From the NCBI RefSeq assembly GCF_001423085.1, contig NZ_LMNU01000001.1, positions 799,495 to 863,494 on the forward strand: a stretch of DNA of 64,000 bases, read 5' to 3'. Position 1 is the first letter of the stretch, and every line of letters begins with the position of its first letter. This document shows positions 17,977-28,160 of the stretch, piece after piece. Below the pieces are notes generated by a model. It did not search any database. It saw only the letters and a program-made list of their open reading frames with translations, and was not told where the DNA came from. The position numbers and the translations under genes were made by a program. This DNA is from Methylobacterium sp. Leaf125. Its GTDB lineage: Bacteria; Pseudomonadota; Alphaproteobacteria; Rhizobiales; Beijerinckiaceae.

Positions 17977-20058
17977 ATGACCAAGATCGTCGTCGACGGC
18001 ACCGAGGTCGATGTTCCGGCTGAGTACACGCTGCTCCAGGCCTGCGAGGCTGCAGGCGCGGAAATCCCGCGCTTCTGCTTCCACGAACGGCTGTCCATCG
18101 CGGGCAATTGCCGGATGTGCCTCGTGGAACTCAAGGGCGCGCCGAAGCCGGTGGCCTCCTGTGCCTATGCGGTGAAGGACTGCCGACCCGGACCCAACGG
18201 CGAGCCGCCGGAGGTGCTGACACGCTCGGGCCAGACAAAGAAGGCCCGCGAGGGGGTGATGGAGTTCCTCCTCATCAATCACCCGCTCGATTGCCCCATC
18301 TGCGACCAGGGCGGCCATTGCGACCTGCAGGACCAGGCGATGGCCTATGGCGTCGACTCCACGCGCTACGGGGAGAACAAGCGCGCCGTCGAGGAGAAGT
18401 ATATCGGCCCGCTGGTGCGGACCGCCATGAACCGCTGCATCCATTGCACCCGCTGCGTCCGCTTCCTGGCGGAGGTCGCCGGCGTGCCGGATCTCGGCGC
18501 CATCGGGCGCGGCGAGGACATGGAGATCACGAGCTACCTCGAATCCGCCATGGGCTCGGAGCTTCAGGGCAACGTCGCCGACCTCTGCCCCGTGGGCGCC
18601 CTCGTCCACAAGCCGCAGAGCTACGAGGTGCGGCCCTGGGAGCTCTCGAAGACCGAATCCGTCGACGTGATGGACGCCGTCGGTTGCGCCATCCGGGTCG
18701 ATGCCCGCGGTCGCGAAGTCATGCAGATCGAGCCGCGCGTGCACGAGGGCATCAACGAGGAGTGGATCTCCGACAAGACCCGCCACGCGGTGGACGGCCT
18801 GCGCACCCAGCGCCTCGACCGGCCCTACCTGCGGGAGAACGGTCGCCTGCGCCCTGCCTCCTGGGGTGAGGCGTTCACCGCCATCGCCGCGCGGGTGAAG
18901 AGTGCCGATCCGACGCGCATCGGCGCGGTGGTGGGCGATCTCGCGGGTGTCGAAGAGATCTATGCGCTCAAGGCCTTGATGACCTCCCTCGGGGTGACCA
19001 GCCTCGACTGCCGCCAGGCCGGCGAGGCGATCGACCCGGCCTGGGGCCGGGTCGCCTACACGCTCGGGACCGGCATTGCCGGGATCGAGGAGGCGGACGC
19101 GATCCTCCTCATCGGCACCAATCCGCGCCTCGAGGCGTCCCTCCTCAACGTGCGCATTCGCAAGCGCTGGCGCATGGGTCCCCTGGCGGTCGGCCTCATC
19201 GGCGAGCCGGTCGACCTGACCTATCCGCACACCTATCTGGGCGCCGGACCGGAGACCCTGGCCGACCTCGCCTCCGGCCAGCACAGCTTCGCCGAGGCGC
19301 TGAAGGCGGCGAGCCGGCCCCTCATCATCGTCGGCACCGGCCCGCTCGCGCGGCCCGACGGCGCGGCGATCTTCGCCGCCGCGGCGACGCTCGCCCGGGA
19401 TCTCGGCGCGGTCACCCCGGACTGGAGCGGCTTCGGCGTGCTCCAGACCGCGGCGGCACGGGTCGGCGCCCTGGATCTCGGCTTCGTGCCGGGGGCGGGC
19501 GGGCTCGACTTCGCCGGGATCGCGAACGGCGCAAATCTCGACGTGGTATACAACCTCGGTGCCGACGAGGTCGCGGTGGGACCGGGTGCGTTCGTGATCT
19601 ACCAGGGCACCCACGGCGACCTGGGCGCCACGCGGGCCGACGTCGTCCTGCCGGGGGCCGCCTATACCGAGAAGAGCGCGACCTACGTCAACCTCGAGGG
19701 CCGGGTCCAGACCACGAATCGCGCCGGTTTCCCGCCGGGGGATGCCCGCGAGGATTGGGCGATCCTGCGCGCCCTGTCCGACGTCCTGGGCAAGCGCCTG
19801 CCGTTCGATTCGCTCGCGGCCCTGCGCCGGGCACTCTACGCCGAGCATCCGCACTTCGCGGCCCTCGACGCCATCGCCCCGAGCGATGCGGTGGCCACGG
19901 TGGAGACGCTGTCGGGTCTCGGCGGCGAGCCGACCCGCACGGCCTTCGTCTCGGCGGTGCCGGACTTCTACCTCAGCAACGCGATCGCCCGCGCCTCGCG
20001 CGTGCTCGCCGAGTGTTCGAGCCTCGCCCGGGTGCGCGGCCTCGAAGCGGCCGAATAA
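17977..20058 (+). CDS. nuoG: NADH-quinone oxidoreductase subunit G
   Basis: A 75-kDa subunit of 693 aa. The N-terminal ferredoxin-like domain has [2Fe-2S] cysteines (CFHERLSIAGNCRMC), then the His-ligated N5 region (HPLDCPICDQGGHCDLQD) and the N4 motif (CIHCTRCVRF). The rest is a molybdopterin-oxidoreductase-like domain without cofactor, as usual for alphaproteobacterial and mitochondrial-type enzymes. Synonymous codon choice from here on is more strictly C/G-ending than in nuoA-nuoE. nuoH follows 12 bp downstream. Confidence 0.96.
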   Translation: MTKIVVDGTEVDVPAEYTLLQACEAAGAEIPRFCFHERLSIAGNCRMCLVELKGAPKPVASCAYAVKDCRPGPNGEPPEVLTRSGQTKKAREGVMEFLLINHPLDCPICDQGGHCDLQDQAMAYGVDSTRYGENKRAVEEKYIGPLVRTAMNRCIHCTRCVRFLAEVAGVPDLGAIGRGEDMEITSYLESAMGSELQGNVADLCPVGALVHKPQSYEVRPWELSKTESVDVMDAVGCAIRVDARGREVMQIEPRVHEGINEEWISDKTRHAVDGLRTQRLDRPYLRENGRLRPASWGEAFTAIAARVKSADPTRIGAVVGDLAGVEEIYALKALMTSLGVTSLDCRQAGEAIDPAWGRVAYTLGTGIAGIEEADAILLIGTNPRLEASLLNVRIRKRWRMGPLAVGLIGEPVDLTYPHTYLGAGPETLADLASGQHSFAEALKAASRPLIIVGTGPLARPDGAAIFAAAATLARDLGAVTPDWSGFGVLQTAAARVGALDLGFVPGAGGLDFAGIANGANLDVVYNLGADEVAVGPGAFVIYQGTHGDLGATRADVVLPGAAYTEKSATYVNLEGRVQTTNRAGFPPGDAREDWAILRALSDVLGKRLPFDSLAALRRALYAEHPHFAALDAIAPSDAVATVETLSGLGGEPTRTAFVSAVPDFYLSNAIARASRVLAECSSLARVRGLEAAE

Positions 20059-20070
20059 GGATCTCCTGCG

Positions 20071-21093
20071 ATGACCTTCTGGGAAGTCCTCGGCACCGTC
20101 CTGCTGCTAGCGTTCAAGAGCTTCGTGCTCCTGGCGCTGCTGCTGGTCTTCATCGCCTACGCGCTCCTGGCCGATCGCAAGATCTGGGCAGCGGTGCAGC
20201 TCCGGCGCGGCCCCAACGTGGTCGGGCCCTGGGGCCTGTTCCAGTCCTTCGCCGATCTCCTGAAGTTCGTCCTGAAGGAGCCGGTGATCCCGGCCGGCGC
20301 GAACAAGGCGCTGTTCCTGCTGGCCCCCCTGGTCTTCGCCACCCTGGCCCTGGCCGCCTGGGCGGTGATTCCCCTGGCCGAGGGCTGGGCCATCGCCGAC
20401 CTCAACGTCGGCATCACCTACATCTTCGCGATCTCGTCGCTGGGCGTGTACGGCGTCCTGATGGGCGGCTGGGCCTCGAACTCGAAATACGCCTTCCTGG
20501 GCGCCTTGCGCTCGGCCGCACAGATGATCTCCTACGAAGTCTCCCTCGGCTTCGTCATCATCTGCGTCCTGCTCTGCGCCGGCTCCCTGAACCTGTCGCG
20601 CATCGTCATGGCGCAGGACACCGCGCTCGGCATCCTGGGCTGGTACTGGCTCTGGCTGTTCCCGATGTTCGTGGTGTTCTTCGTCTCGGCGCTGGCCGAG
20701 ACGAACCGCCCGCCCTTCGACCTGCCGGAGGCCGAGTCCGAGCTCGTGGCCGGCTACATGGTCGAGTATTCCTCGACCCCGTACCTGCTCTTCATGCTGG
20801 GCGAGTACGTGGCCATCATGACCATGTGCGCCCTCGGGACGGTGCTGTTCCTCGGCGGCTGGCTCTCGCCGATCCCCTTCGCGCCCTTCACCTGGGTGCC
20901 GGGCCTGATCTGGTTCGCCCTCAAGGCGAGCTTCCTCTTCTTCATGATCGCCATGGTGAAGGCCATGGTGCCGCGCTACCGCTATGACCAGCTCATGCGC
21001 CTCGGCTGGAAGGTGTTCCTGCCGCTCTCGCTCGTCTCGGTCATCGTCGTCGCCTTTGTCCTCAAGCTCACCGGCCTCGCGCCGGGCGCCTGA
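20071..21093 (+). CDS. nuoH: NADH-quinone oxidoreductase subunit H
   Basis: A membrane subunit at the junction of the two arms, 340 aa with about eight to nine helices. Conserved quinone-channel segments are [20 protein letters not shown] and, later, [27 protein letters not shown]. It houses the entrance of the quinone channel and the first charged residues of the proton pathway. nuoI begins 24 bp later. Confidence 0.96.
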   Translation: MTFWEVLGTVLLLAFKSFVLLALLLVFIAYALLADRKIWAAVQLRRGPNVVGPWGLFQSFADLLKFVLKEPVIPAGANKALFLLAPLVFATLALAAWAVIPLAEGWAIADLNVGITYIFAISSLGVYGVLMGGWASNSKYAFLGALRSAAQMISYEVSLGFVIICVLLCAGSLNLSRIVMAQDTALGILGWYWLWLFPMFVVFFVSALAETNRPPFDLPEAESELVAGYMVEYSSTPYLLFMLGEYVAIMTMCALGTVLFLGGWLSPIPFAPFTWVPGLIWFALKASFLFFMIAMVKAMVPRYRYDQLMRLGWKVFLPLSLVSVIVVAFVLKLTGLAPGA

Positions 21094-21117
21094 CAACCCC
21101 TCACGGAGATCCGGGCC

Positions 21118-21606
21118 ATGAAGCTCGATCAGGTCGCTAAGGGTCTGCTGCTCAAGGAGTTCGCGTCCGGGTTCGTCCTGGCGATGAAGTACTTCTTCAA
21201 GCCGAAGGCCACGATCAACTACCCCTTCGAGATGGGCCATCGCGGCCCGCGCTTCCGGGGCGAGCACGCCCTGCGCCGCTATCCCAACGGCGAGGAACGC
21301 TGCATCGCCTGCAAGCTGTGCGAGGCGATCTGCCCCGCCCAGGCCATCACCATCGAAGCGGGCCCGCGCCGCAACGACGGCACCCGCCGCACGACCCGCT
21401 ACGATCTCGACATGGTCAAGTGCATCTATTGCGGCATGTGCCAGGAGGCTTGCCCGGTGGACGCGATCGTGGAAGGCCCGAACTTCGAGTTCTCGGTCGA
21501 GACCCGCGAGGAGCTGCTCTACGACAAGGAGAAGCTGCTCCTGAACGGCGACCGCTGGGAGCGCGAGATCGCCCGCAACCTCGCGGTGGACGCGCCCTAC
21601 CGCTGA
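21118..21606 (+). CDS. nuoI: NADH-quinone oxidoreductase subunit I
   Basis: A TYKY-type 2x[4Fe-4S] ferredoxin subunit (clusters N6a/N6b), 162 aa. The two cluster motifs are [16 protein letters not shown] and [16 protein letters not shown]. An amphipathic N-terminus (~1-40) anchors it on the membrane arm. It ends the first tight block of the operon; a 283-bp spacer with tandem repeats follows before nuoJ. Confidence 0.97.
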   Translation: MKLDQVAKGLLLKEFASGFVLAMKYFFKPKATINYPFEMGHRGPRFRGEHALRRYPNGEERCIACKLCEAICPAQAITIEAGPRRNDGTRRTTRYDLDMVKCIYCGMCQEACPVDAIVEGPNFEFSVETREELLYDKEKLLLNGDRWEREIARNLAVDAPYR

Positions 21607-21733
21607 GCGCGACCGGGCACCGGACGCGCGTCTACGCCATCCGCGGACAGCGCGACCGGGCGCCGGACGCGCGTTTGCCCATCCGCGGACCGCGCGTCCG
21701 AGCGCCGGACGCGCCCGGGCGCAGCCGCGGGAT
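21607..21733 (+). repeat. Tandem repeat, ~43-bp unit, about 3 copies
   Basis: Units begin at 21607, 21650 and ~21692. The first two agree closely (GCGCGACCGGGCRCCGGACG core, then CATCCGCGGAC); the third is degenerate. The array lies directly after the nuoI stop and inside the nuo operon. It is GC-rich, non-coding on the plus strand, and each unit could form a small hairpin. Confidence 0.8.
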
Positions 21734-21889
21734 GAGACAGAGGGGCGATTCCGTGCCCACGGAGTCGACCGGAACCCGCCGAGGCGGTTGTGCACCGCAG
21801 GGGCGGGTTCTATAGACGGGCGGCCGGTGGGCCGTGGCACAATTTCGGCAGAAGGGGCCGTCCTCGGGACGGCTGATCTCTAGAATCGC

Positions 21890-22510
21890 ATGAGCGCAGC
21901 CGCTGCCTTCTTCTACCTGTTCGCAGGTGTGACCATCGCCTCGGGCTTCATGGTGATCGCCTCGCGCAATCCCGTGGCCTCCGTGCTCTTCCTCATCCTG
22001 GCCTTCGTGAACGCCGCCGGCCTGTTCGTGATGATGGGCGCCGAGTTCCTCGCGATGATCCTCGTGGTCGTCTATGTCGGCGCGGTGGCGGTGCTGTTCC
22101 TGTTCGTCGTGATGATGCTCGACGTGGATTTCGCGCAGCTGCGCCAGGGCTTCCAGCAATACCTGCCCATCGGCGCGCTGATCGGCGCGGTCTTCCTGAT
22201 CGAGCTGCTGCTCGTGGTCGGCTCCTGGACCATCGATCCGGGCCTCGTGCAGGCGCCCCTCGGTCCCGTGGCCAGCGCCGAGGCCGTCACCAACACCCAG
22301 GCTCTCGGCCGGGTGCTGTACACGGACTACGTCTTCTTCTTCCAGCTCGCCGGCCTGATCCTGCTCGTCGCGATGATCGGCGCCATCGTGCTGACCCTGC
22401 GCGACCGTCCGGGCGTCAAGCGCCAGAACATCTCCGTGCAGAACGCGCGCACCCAGACCATGGCGGTGGAAACCCGCAAGGTGCCGTCGCGCCAGGGCGT
22501 GGAAGTCTGA
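21890..22510 (+). CDS. nuoJ: NADH-quinone oxidoreductase subunit J
   Basis: Membrane subunit, 206 aa with five predicted helices. The conserved [24 protein letters not shown] segment and [22 protein letters not shown] (the pi-bulge helix region) are visible. A polar C-terminal tail (~175-206) is probably disordered. The start codon is ATG 21890. It is preceded by a 156-bp stretch after the repeat array, so a secondary promoter for nuoJ-N is possible. Confidence 0.95.
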   Translation: MSAAAAFFYLFAGVTIASGFMVIASRNPVASVLFLILAFVNAAGLFVMMGAEFLAMILVVVYVGAVAVLFLFVVMMLDVDFAQLRQGFQQYLPIGALIGAVFLIELLLVVGSWTIDPGLVQAPLGPVASAEAVTNTQALGRVLYTDYVFFFQLAGLILLVAMIGAIVLTLRDRPGVKRQNISVQNARTQTMAVETRKVPSRQGVEV

Positions 22511-22553
22511 TGGCCGGCGGACCTCGAACGGCAGAGACCGGGAGCCACATCCG

Positions 22554-22859
22554 ATGATCGGCCTGAGCCATTACCTGACGGTCGCCGCGATCCTGTTCAC
22601 GCTGGGCGTGCTCGGCATCTTCGTGAACCGCAAGAACGTCATCGTCATCCTGATGTCCGTCGAGCTGATCCTGCTCGCGGTGAACATCAACCTCGTCGCC
22701 TTCTCCACCCACCTCAACGACATCACCGGTCAGGTCTTCGCCCTGTTCGTGCTGACGGTCGCGGCGGCGGAGGCGGCCATCGGCCTCGCCATCCTCGTCG
22801 TGTTCTTCCGAAACCGCGGTTCGATCGCGGTCGAGGACGTCAACATGATGAAGGGCTGA
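22554..22859 (+). CDS. nuoK: NADH-quinone oxidoreductase subunit K
   Basis: A small antiporter-like membrane subunit, 101 aa, three helices. The two membrane-embedded glutamates of the family are visible in [17 protein letters not shown] and [15 protein letters not shown]. Length is standard. It starts 43 bp after nuoJ; nuoL follows after a 147-bp GC-rich spacer containing the short palindrome GCGCGGTGACCGCGC. Confidence 0.96.
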   Translation: MIGLSHYLTVAAILFTLGVLGIFVNRKNVIVILMSVELILLAVNINLVAFSTHLNDITGQVFALFVLTVAAAEAAIGLAILVVFFRNRGSIAVEDVNMMKG

Positions 22860-23006
22860 GCGGAACCGAGGCGACACTCGATTTGACGCCCGGCAGCGCG
22901 GTGACCGCGCCGCCGGGGCGGTGACACGAACCCCACAGGTCGCCGCTCGGGCTCCTCGCGCATCGCGCGGGGACCGGGCGCACCCAGGAGGCCGGACAAG
23001 CCAGCG

Positions 23007-25145
23007 ATGTATCACGCGATCGTCTTCCTCCCGCTCGTCGGCGCGCTGCTCGCCGGCCTGTTCGGCCGCCAGCTCGGCGCCAAGCTCAGCGAGGGCATCA
23101 CCACCGGCCTCCTCGCCTTCTCGGCGCTGCTGTCCTGGGGCGCCTTCCTCGAGGTCCCGGGCACCGAGCACGCCACCCGCGTGCAGGTCGCGACCTGGTT
23201 CACCGCCGGCGACCTGGTGGTCGACTGGGCCTTCCGCATCGACACCCTGACGGTGATCATGCTGGTGGTCGTGACCTCGGTCTCGACCCTCGTGCACCTC
23301 TACTCCATCGGCTACATGGAGGAGGATCCGCACCGGCCGCGCTTCTTCGCCTACCTGTCGCTCTTCACCTTCGCCATGCTGATGTTGGTGACGGCCGACA
23401 ACCTCGTGCAGATGTTCTTCGGCTGGGAGGGCGTCGGCCTCGCCTCCTACCTGCTGATCGGGTTCTGGTACGAGAAGCCCTCGGCCAACGCCGCGGCCAT
23501 GAAGGCCTTCATCGTCAACCGCGTCGGCGATTTCGGCTTCTCGCTGGGCATCTTCCTCGTCTTCGTGCTCACCGGCTCGATCGCCTTCGACGGCATCTTC
23601 GCCCGTGCGCCCGAGATCAAGGACGCCACCTTCCACTTCCTGGGCTACGACTGGAGCGCCCTGACGCTCGCCTGCCTGCTGCTGTTCATGGGCGCCATGG
23701 GCAAGTCGGCCCAGTTCCTGCTGCACACCTGGCTGCCGGACGCGATGGAGGGGCCGACCCCCGTCTCGGCGCTGATCCACGCCGCCACCATGGTGACGGC
23801 CGGCGTGTTCATGGTGGCGCGCCTGTCGCCGCTGTTCGAGCTCGCCCCCAACGCCCTCATCGTGGTCACGGTCATCGGCGGCATCACGGCGTTCTTCGCG
23901 GCCACGATCGGCCTCGTCCAGAACGACATCAAGCGCGTGATCGCCTACTCGACCTGCTCGCAGCTCGGCTACATGTTCGTGGCCCTCGGCGTCGGCGCCT
24001 ACTCGGCCGCCGTCTTCCACCTCTTCACCCACGCCTTCTTCAAGGCGCTGCTGTTCCTCGGGGCCGGCTCGGTCATCCACGCGATGCACCACGAGCAGGA
24101 CATGCGGAACATGGGGAATCTCCGCCGCTACATCCCCTTCACCTCGGCGATGATGACCATCGGCACCCTGGCGCTGATCGGCTTCCCCTTCACCGCCGGC
24201 TACTACTCCAAGGACGCGATCATCGAGGCGGCCTACGCCTCGACCCGGCCCGGGCACACGCTCGCCTTCCTGTGCACCGTCGTCGCCGCGCTGATGACCT
24301 CGTTCTACTCCTGGCGCCTGTTCTTCATGACCTTCGAGGGACCGGCCCGCTGGGCCGGCCACGGGGCGCACCACGACGACGACCACGCGGTGGCGCAGGC
24401 CGCTCATGCACCGACTTCGGCCCATGCGGCCACCTCGGTCCATGCCGCGACCTCCGCGGAGGCCGACGGCGCGCCGGGCCATCACGAGGGCGTCGCCCAC
24501 GATGACAAGGGCCACGACCTGGAGCCGGCCTCGCACAGCGCCATCGAGCACCACGACCATGCGCAGACCCCGCATGAGAGCCCGCTGGTGATGACGGTCC
24601 CCCTCGCGCTCCTGGCCTTCGGCGCGCTCTTCGCCGGCCTGATCTTCAAGAACCGCTTCATCGGCGAGGGCATGGACGCGTTCTGGGGCCATGCCCTGGG
24701 CCACGGTCCCGACAATCACATCATGCACGACATCCACGCGGTGCCGGCCCTGGTCTCCTACGCGCCCTTCATCATGATGCTGATCGGCTTCGTGCTGGCC
24801 TACTGGATGTATATCCGCCGGCCCGAGCTGCCGGGCCAGCTCGCCGCCCAGCAGCCGAGCCTGTACCGGTTCCTGCTCAACAAGTGGTACTTCGACGAGC
24901 TCTACGACCGGATCTTCGTCCGTCCCGCCAAGGACTTCGGCAAGTTCCTCTGGAAGGAGGCCGATGGCCGCGTCATCGACGGCATGGGCCCCGACGGGAT
25001 CGCCACGCGCGTGCTGGACGTGACCCGCGGCGTGGTCCGCTTCCAGACCGGCTACGTCTACCACTACGCCTTCGTCATGCTCGTCGGCGTCGCCGCCCTC
25101 ATCAGCTGGTACATGCTGACCGGCTTGCCCAAGGTCGCCCATTGA
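23007..25145 (+). CDS. nuoL: NADH-quinone oxidoreductase subunit L with His-rich insertion
   Basis: The distal proton-pumping antiporter-like subunit, 712 aa. Conserved pump residues lie in [21 protein letters not shown] (Glu/Lys) and [33 protein letters not shown]. Between the main antiporter domain and the C-terminal lateral helix there is an unusual hydrophilic insertion at residues ~450-524 with about 17 histidines ([21 protein letters not shown]). This is longer than the usual loop and could bind metal. nuoM begins 31 bp later. Confidence 0.96.
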   Translation: MYHAIVFLPLVGALLAGLFGRQLGAKLSEGITTGLLAFSALLSWGAFLEVPGTEHATRVQVATWFTAGDLVVDWAFRIDTLTVIMLVVVTSVSTLVHLYSIGYMEEDPHRPRFFAYLSLFTFAMLMLVTADNLVQMFFGWEGVGLASYLLIGFWYEKPSANAAAMKAFIVNRVGDFGFSLGIFLVFVLTGSIAFDGIFARAPEIKDATFHFLGYDWSALTLACLLLFMGAMGKSAQFLLHTWLPDAMEGPTPVSALIHAATMVTAGVFMVARLSPLFELAPNALIVVTVIGGITAFFAATIGLVQNDIKRVIAYSTCSQLGYMFVALGVGAYSAAVFHLFTHAFFKALLFLGAGSVIHAMHHEQDMRNMGNLRRYIPFTSAMMTIGTLALIGFPFTAGYYSKDAIIEAAYASTRPGHTLAFLCTVVAALMTSFYSWRLFFMTFEGPARWAGHGAHHDDDHAVAQAAHAPTSAHAATSVHAATSAEADGAPGHHEGVAHDDKGHDLEPASHSAIEHHDHAQTPHESPLVMTVPLALLAFGALFAGLIFKNRFIGEGMDAFWGHALGHGPDNHIMHDIHAVPALVSYAPFIMMLIGFVLAYWMYIRRPELPGQLAAQQPSLYRFLLNKWYFDELYDRIFVRPAKDFGKFLWKEADGRVIDGMGPDGIATRVLDVTRGVVRFQTGYVYHYAFVMLVGVAALISWYMLTGLPKVAH

Positions 25146-25176
25146 TGGCCGCTGTCACGTATCGGAGCGCCCGCTA

Positions 25177-26700
25177 ATGTTCGGCCTCGGAATCCTCTCC
25201 GGCCTCCTCATCGTGCCGCTCTGCGGCGCGGCCTTCATCCTCACCCTCGGCGAGGAGACGGAGGCCTCGAAGCGCAACGCCCGCTGGGCCGCGCTCATCA
25301 CCACGCTGGCCACCTTCCTGCTCTCGCTGGTGGCCTGGGGCCGCTACGACGCGACCACGGCGAATTTCCAGCTGGTCGAGACCCATGCCTGGCTGAGCGA
25401 GGCCACCCGCTTCAAGCTCGGCGTCGACGGCTTCTCGATGCCGCTGATCCTGCTGACCACCTTCCTGATGCCGTTCTGCATCGGCGCCTCGTGGCTCTCG
25501 GTGAACACCCGGGTGAAGGAGTATTTCGTCGCCTTCCTCGTCCTCGAGACGACGATGATCGGCGTGTTCTGCGCCCTCGATCTGGTGCTGTTCTACCTGT
25601 TCTTCGAGGCCGGCCTGATCCCGATGTTCCTCATCATCGGCATCTGGGGTGGCAAGCGGCGCATCTACGCCAGCTTCAAGTTCTTCCTCTACACCCTGCT
25701 CGGCTCGGTGCTGATGCTGCTCGCCATCATGGCGATGTACTGGCACGCCGGCACCACCGACATCCCGACCCTGCTGCACACCCGCTTCCCGGTGGAGCTC
25801 CAGACCTGGCTCTGGCTGGCCTTCTTCGCCTCCTTCGCGGTGAAGATGCCGATGTGGCCGGTCCATACCTGGCTGCCCGACGCGCACGTGGAGGCGCCCA
25901 CCGCCGGCTCGGTGATCCTGGCGGGCATCCTCCTGAAGATGGGCGGCTACGGCTTCATCCGGATCTCGCTGCCGATGTTCCCGGACGCGAGCCACGCCTT
26001 CGCCCCGATGGTGTTCGCGCTCTCGGTGATCGCGATCATCTTCACCTCGCTGATCGCGCTGATGCAGACCGACATCAAGAAGCTCATCGCCTATTCCTCG
26101 GTGGCGCATATGGGCTTCGTGACGCTGGGCCTCTTCACCATGAACGAGCAGGGCATCCAGGGCGCCCTGTTCCTGATGATCTCGCACGGCATCGTCTCCG
26201 GCGCGCTCTTCGTCTGCGTCGGCGTGGTCTACGACCGGATGCACACCCGCGAGATCGCCGCCTATGGCGGCCTCGTGAAGCGGATGCCGCTCTACGCGGC
26301 GGCCATGATGGTCTTCACCATGGCCAATGTCGGCCTGCCCGGCACCTCCGGCTTCGTCGGCGAGTTCCTGGCCATGATGGGGGCCTTCCGGGCCAACCCG
26401 ACGGTGGCGTTCTTCTCGGTCTTCGGCATCATCCTGTCGGCCGGCTACGCCCTCTGGCTCTACGCCCGGGTGATCTACGGCAAGCTCGAGAAGCCCAACC
26501 TGCAGGGCATCCTCGACCTGGACCTGCGCGAGAAGATGATCATCGCGCCGCTCGTCGCCCTGACGATCTACTACGGCGTCCACCCGGCCCCCGTGCTCGA
26601 CACCTTCGCGCCCTCGACGGAAGCGTTGATGCAGAGCATGCGGACCGCGCTCTCGAACACGCAGACCGCCGCGGCCACCCTGCCGCCCGCGTCGCGCTGA
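25177..26700 (+). CDS. nuoM: NADH-quinone oxidoreductase subunit M
   Basis: Antiporter-like membrane subunit, 507 aa, about 14 helices. The key sequences are [12 protein letters not shown] (pump Glu), [35 protein letters not shown] (Lys/His channel) and [17 protein letters not shown] (Lys of the second half-channel). Normal length. nuoN follows after 13 bp. Confidence 0.97.
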   Translation: MFGLGILSGLLIVPLCGAAFILTLGEETEASKRNARWAALITTLATFLLSLVAWGRYDATTANFQLVETHAWLSEATRFKLGVDGFSMPLILLTTFLMPFCIGASWLSVNTRVKEYFVAFLVLETTMIGVFCALDLVLFYLFFEAGLIPMFLIIGIWGGKRRIYASFKFFLYTLLGSVLMLLAIMAMYWHAGTTDIPTLLHTRFPVELQTWLWLAFFASFAVKMPMWPVHTWLPDAHVEAPTAGSVILAGILLKMGGYGFIRISLPMFPDASHAFAPMVFALSVIAIIFTSLIALMQTDIKKLIAYSSVAHMGFVTLGLFTMNEQGIQGALFLMISHGIVSGALFVCVGVVYDRMHTREIAAYGGLVKRMPLYAAAMMVFTMANVGLPGTSGFVGEFLAMMGAFRANPTVAFFSVFGIILSAGYALWLYARVIYGKLEKPNLQGILDLDLREKMIIAPLVALTIYYGVHPAPVLDTFAPSTEALMQSMRTALSNTQTAAATLPPASR

Positions 26701-26713
26701 AGGCTTTGACCCG

Positions 26714-28156
26714 ATGAACGCCGCTCAGATCGTCCTGCCCGCGCTCGGGCCCGCCCTGCCGGAGCTGATCCTCAGCATCGGCGTGCTGGTGCTGATCCTC
26801 TACGGTGCGTTCCGGGGCGAACGCTCCGCCGAGGGCGTCAATGTCGGGGCGCTCATCCTGCTGGTGGTCGCGCTGTTCGCGGTCATGTCCCAGTCGGGCG
26901 CCAAGATCACGACCCTGAACGGCTCCTTCATCGTCGACAACTTCTCCAAGGTGATGAAGGCCCTGATCCTGCTGGGCTCGGCGGCCACGATCCTGCTCTC
27001 GCGCGACTACTTCCAGCGCGAGCGCATCGACCGGTTCGAGTTTCCGATCCTGCTGATCCTCTGCACCATCGGCATGATGGTGATGGCCTCGGCCAACGAC
27101 CTGATCTCGCTCTATCTCGGCCTCGAGCTGCAATCGCTCGCCGCCTACGTCATCGCGGCCTTCCATCGCGACAACCTGAAGTCGACGGAAGCCGGGCTGA
27201 AGTACTTCGTCCTCGGCGCGCTCTCCTCGGGCATGCTCCTGTACGGCGCCTCCCTGGTCTACGGCTTCACCGGCACGGTCTCGTTCCCCGGCATCGTCGC
27301 GGCCCTGGACGGCACCGCCGGCTTCGGCATCGTGCTCGGCATCGTCTTCGTCTCGGCCGGCGTCGCCTTCAAGCTCGCGGCCGTGCCGTTCCACATGTGG
27401 ACGCCCGACGTCTACGAGGGCTCGCCGACGCCCGTCACCGCCTTCTTCGCCTCGGCGCCCAAGATGGCTGCCATGGCGATGACGGTGCGGCTGTTCATCG
27501 GCGCCTTCCCGGACGTGACCGCGGTCTGGCAGCAGATCATCGTCTTCGTGGCGATCGCCTCGATGGCGTTGGGCTCCTTCGCCGCCATCGGCCAGCGCTC
27601 GCTGAAGCGCCTGATGGCCTATTCCTCCATCGGCAATGTCGGCTACGCGCTGGTGGGCCTCGCCGCCGGCTCGCAGGAGGGCGTCAGCGGCGTCGTCGTC
27701 TACATGATGATCTACCTGGCGATGACCCTGGGGGCCTTCGCGGTGCTGCTGTCGCTGCGGCGCGGCGGCCAGATGTTCGAGACCGTCGACGACCTCGCGG
27801 GCCTGTCGCGCACCCATCCGGTCATGGCCTTCTGCCTCGCCGCGATGATGTTCTCGCTGGCCGGCATCCCGCCGCTGGCCGGCTTCTTCGCGAAGTACTA
27901 CGTCTTCCTCGCCGCCATCAAATCCGGCCTCGTGGCCCTGGCGATCATCGGCGTGGTCACCAGCGTGGTCGGCGCGTTCTACTACCTGCGCCTCGTCAAG
28001 GTGATGTACTTCGACGAGCCGGTGGCCGCCTACGAGCCGATGCCGCCGGGCGCCCGCATCGTCCTCGGCCTCGCCAGCGTGGTCGTGGTCCTGCTCGGGA
28101 TCGTGCCGGGTCCCATCGTCGGGGCCGCGAGCGCCGCCGCCAAGTCGCTGTTCTAG
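26714..28156 (+). CDS. nuoN: NADH-quinone oxidoreductase subunit N
   Basis: Antiporter-like membrane subunit, 480 aa. It has the paired half-channels with SLYLGLELQSLAAYVIAAF (Glu), GVAFKLAAVPFHMWTPDVYEGSPTPVTAF (Lys) and RSLKRLMAYSSIGNVGY (Lys). It is the last nuo gene; birA starts 4 bp after its stop, so the operon probably continues into birA and rnj. Confidence 0.97.
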   Translation: MNAAQIVLPALGPALPELILSIGVLVLILYGAFRGERSAEGVNVGALILLVVALFAVMSQSGAKITTLNGSFIVDNFSKVMKALILLGSAATILLSRDYFQRERIDRFEFPILLILCTIGMMVMASANDLISLYLGLELQSLAAYVIAAFHRDNLKSTEAGLKYFVLGALSSGMLLYGASLVYGFTGTVSFPGIVAALDGTAGFGIVLGIVFVSAGVAFKLAAVPFHMWTPDVYEGSPTPVTAFFASAPKMAAMAMTVRLFIGAFPDVTAVWQQIIVFVAIASMALGSFAAIGQRSLKRLMAYSSIGNVGYALVGLAAGSQEGVSGVVVYMMIYLAMTLGAFAVLLSLRRGGQMFETVDDLAGLSRTHPVMAFCLAAMMFSLAGIPPLAGFFAKYYVFLAAIKSGLVALAIIGVVTSVVGAFYYLRLVKVMYFDEPVAAYEPMPPGARIVLGLASVVVVLLGIVPGPIVGAASAAAKSLF

Positions 28157-28160
28157 GTCC

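Noticed and set aside
17290..19854. Very long minus-strand open frame (854 codons) opposite nuoF/nuoG
   Set aside because: It is antisense to two certain complex I genes, is Arg/Gly/Asp/Ala-rich with no domain, and results from the high GC content removing stop codons.
20107..21840. Long minus-strand frame opposite nuoH/nuoI
   Set aside because: Antisense shadow: extreme Glu/Arg/His/Gln composition mirrors codons of the hydrophobic NuoH; no start signal or motif.
22416..25142. 908-codon minus-strand frame opposite nuoJ-nuoL
   Set aside because: Its composition (His/Glu/Gly/Arg repeats) is what the reverse strand of GC-rich membrane-protein genes gives; no protein family recognised.
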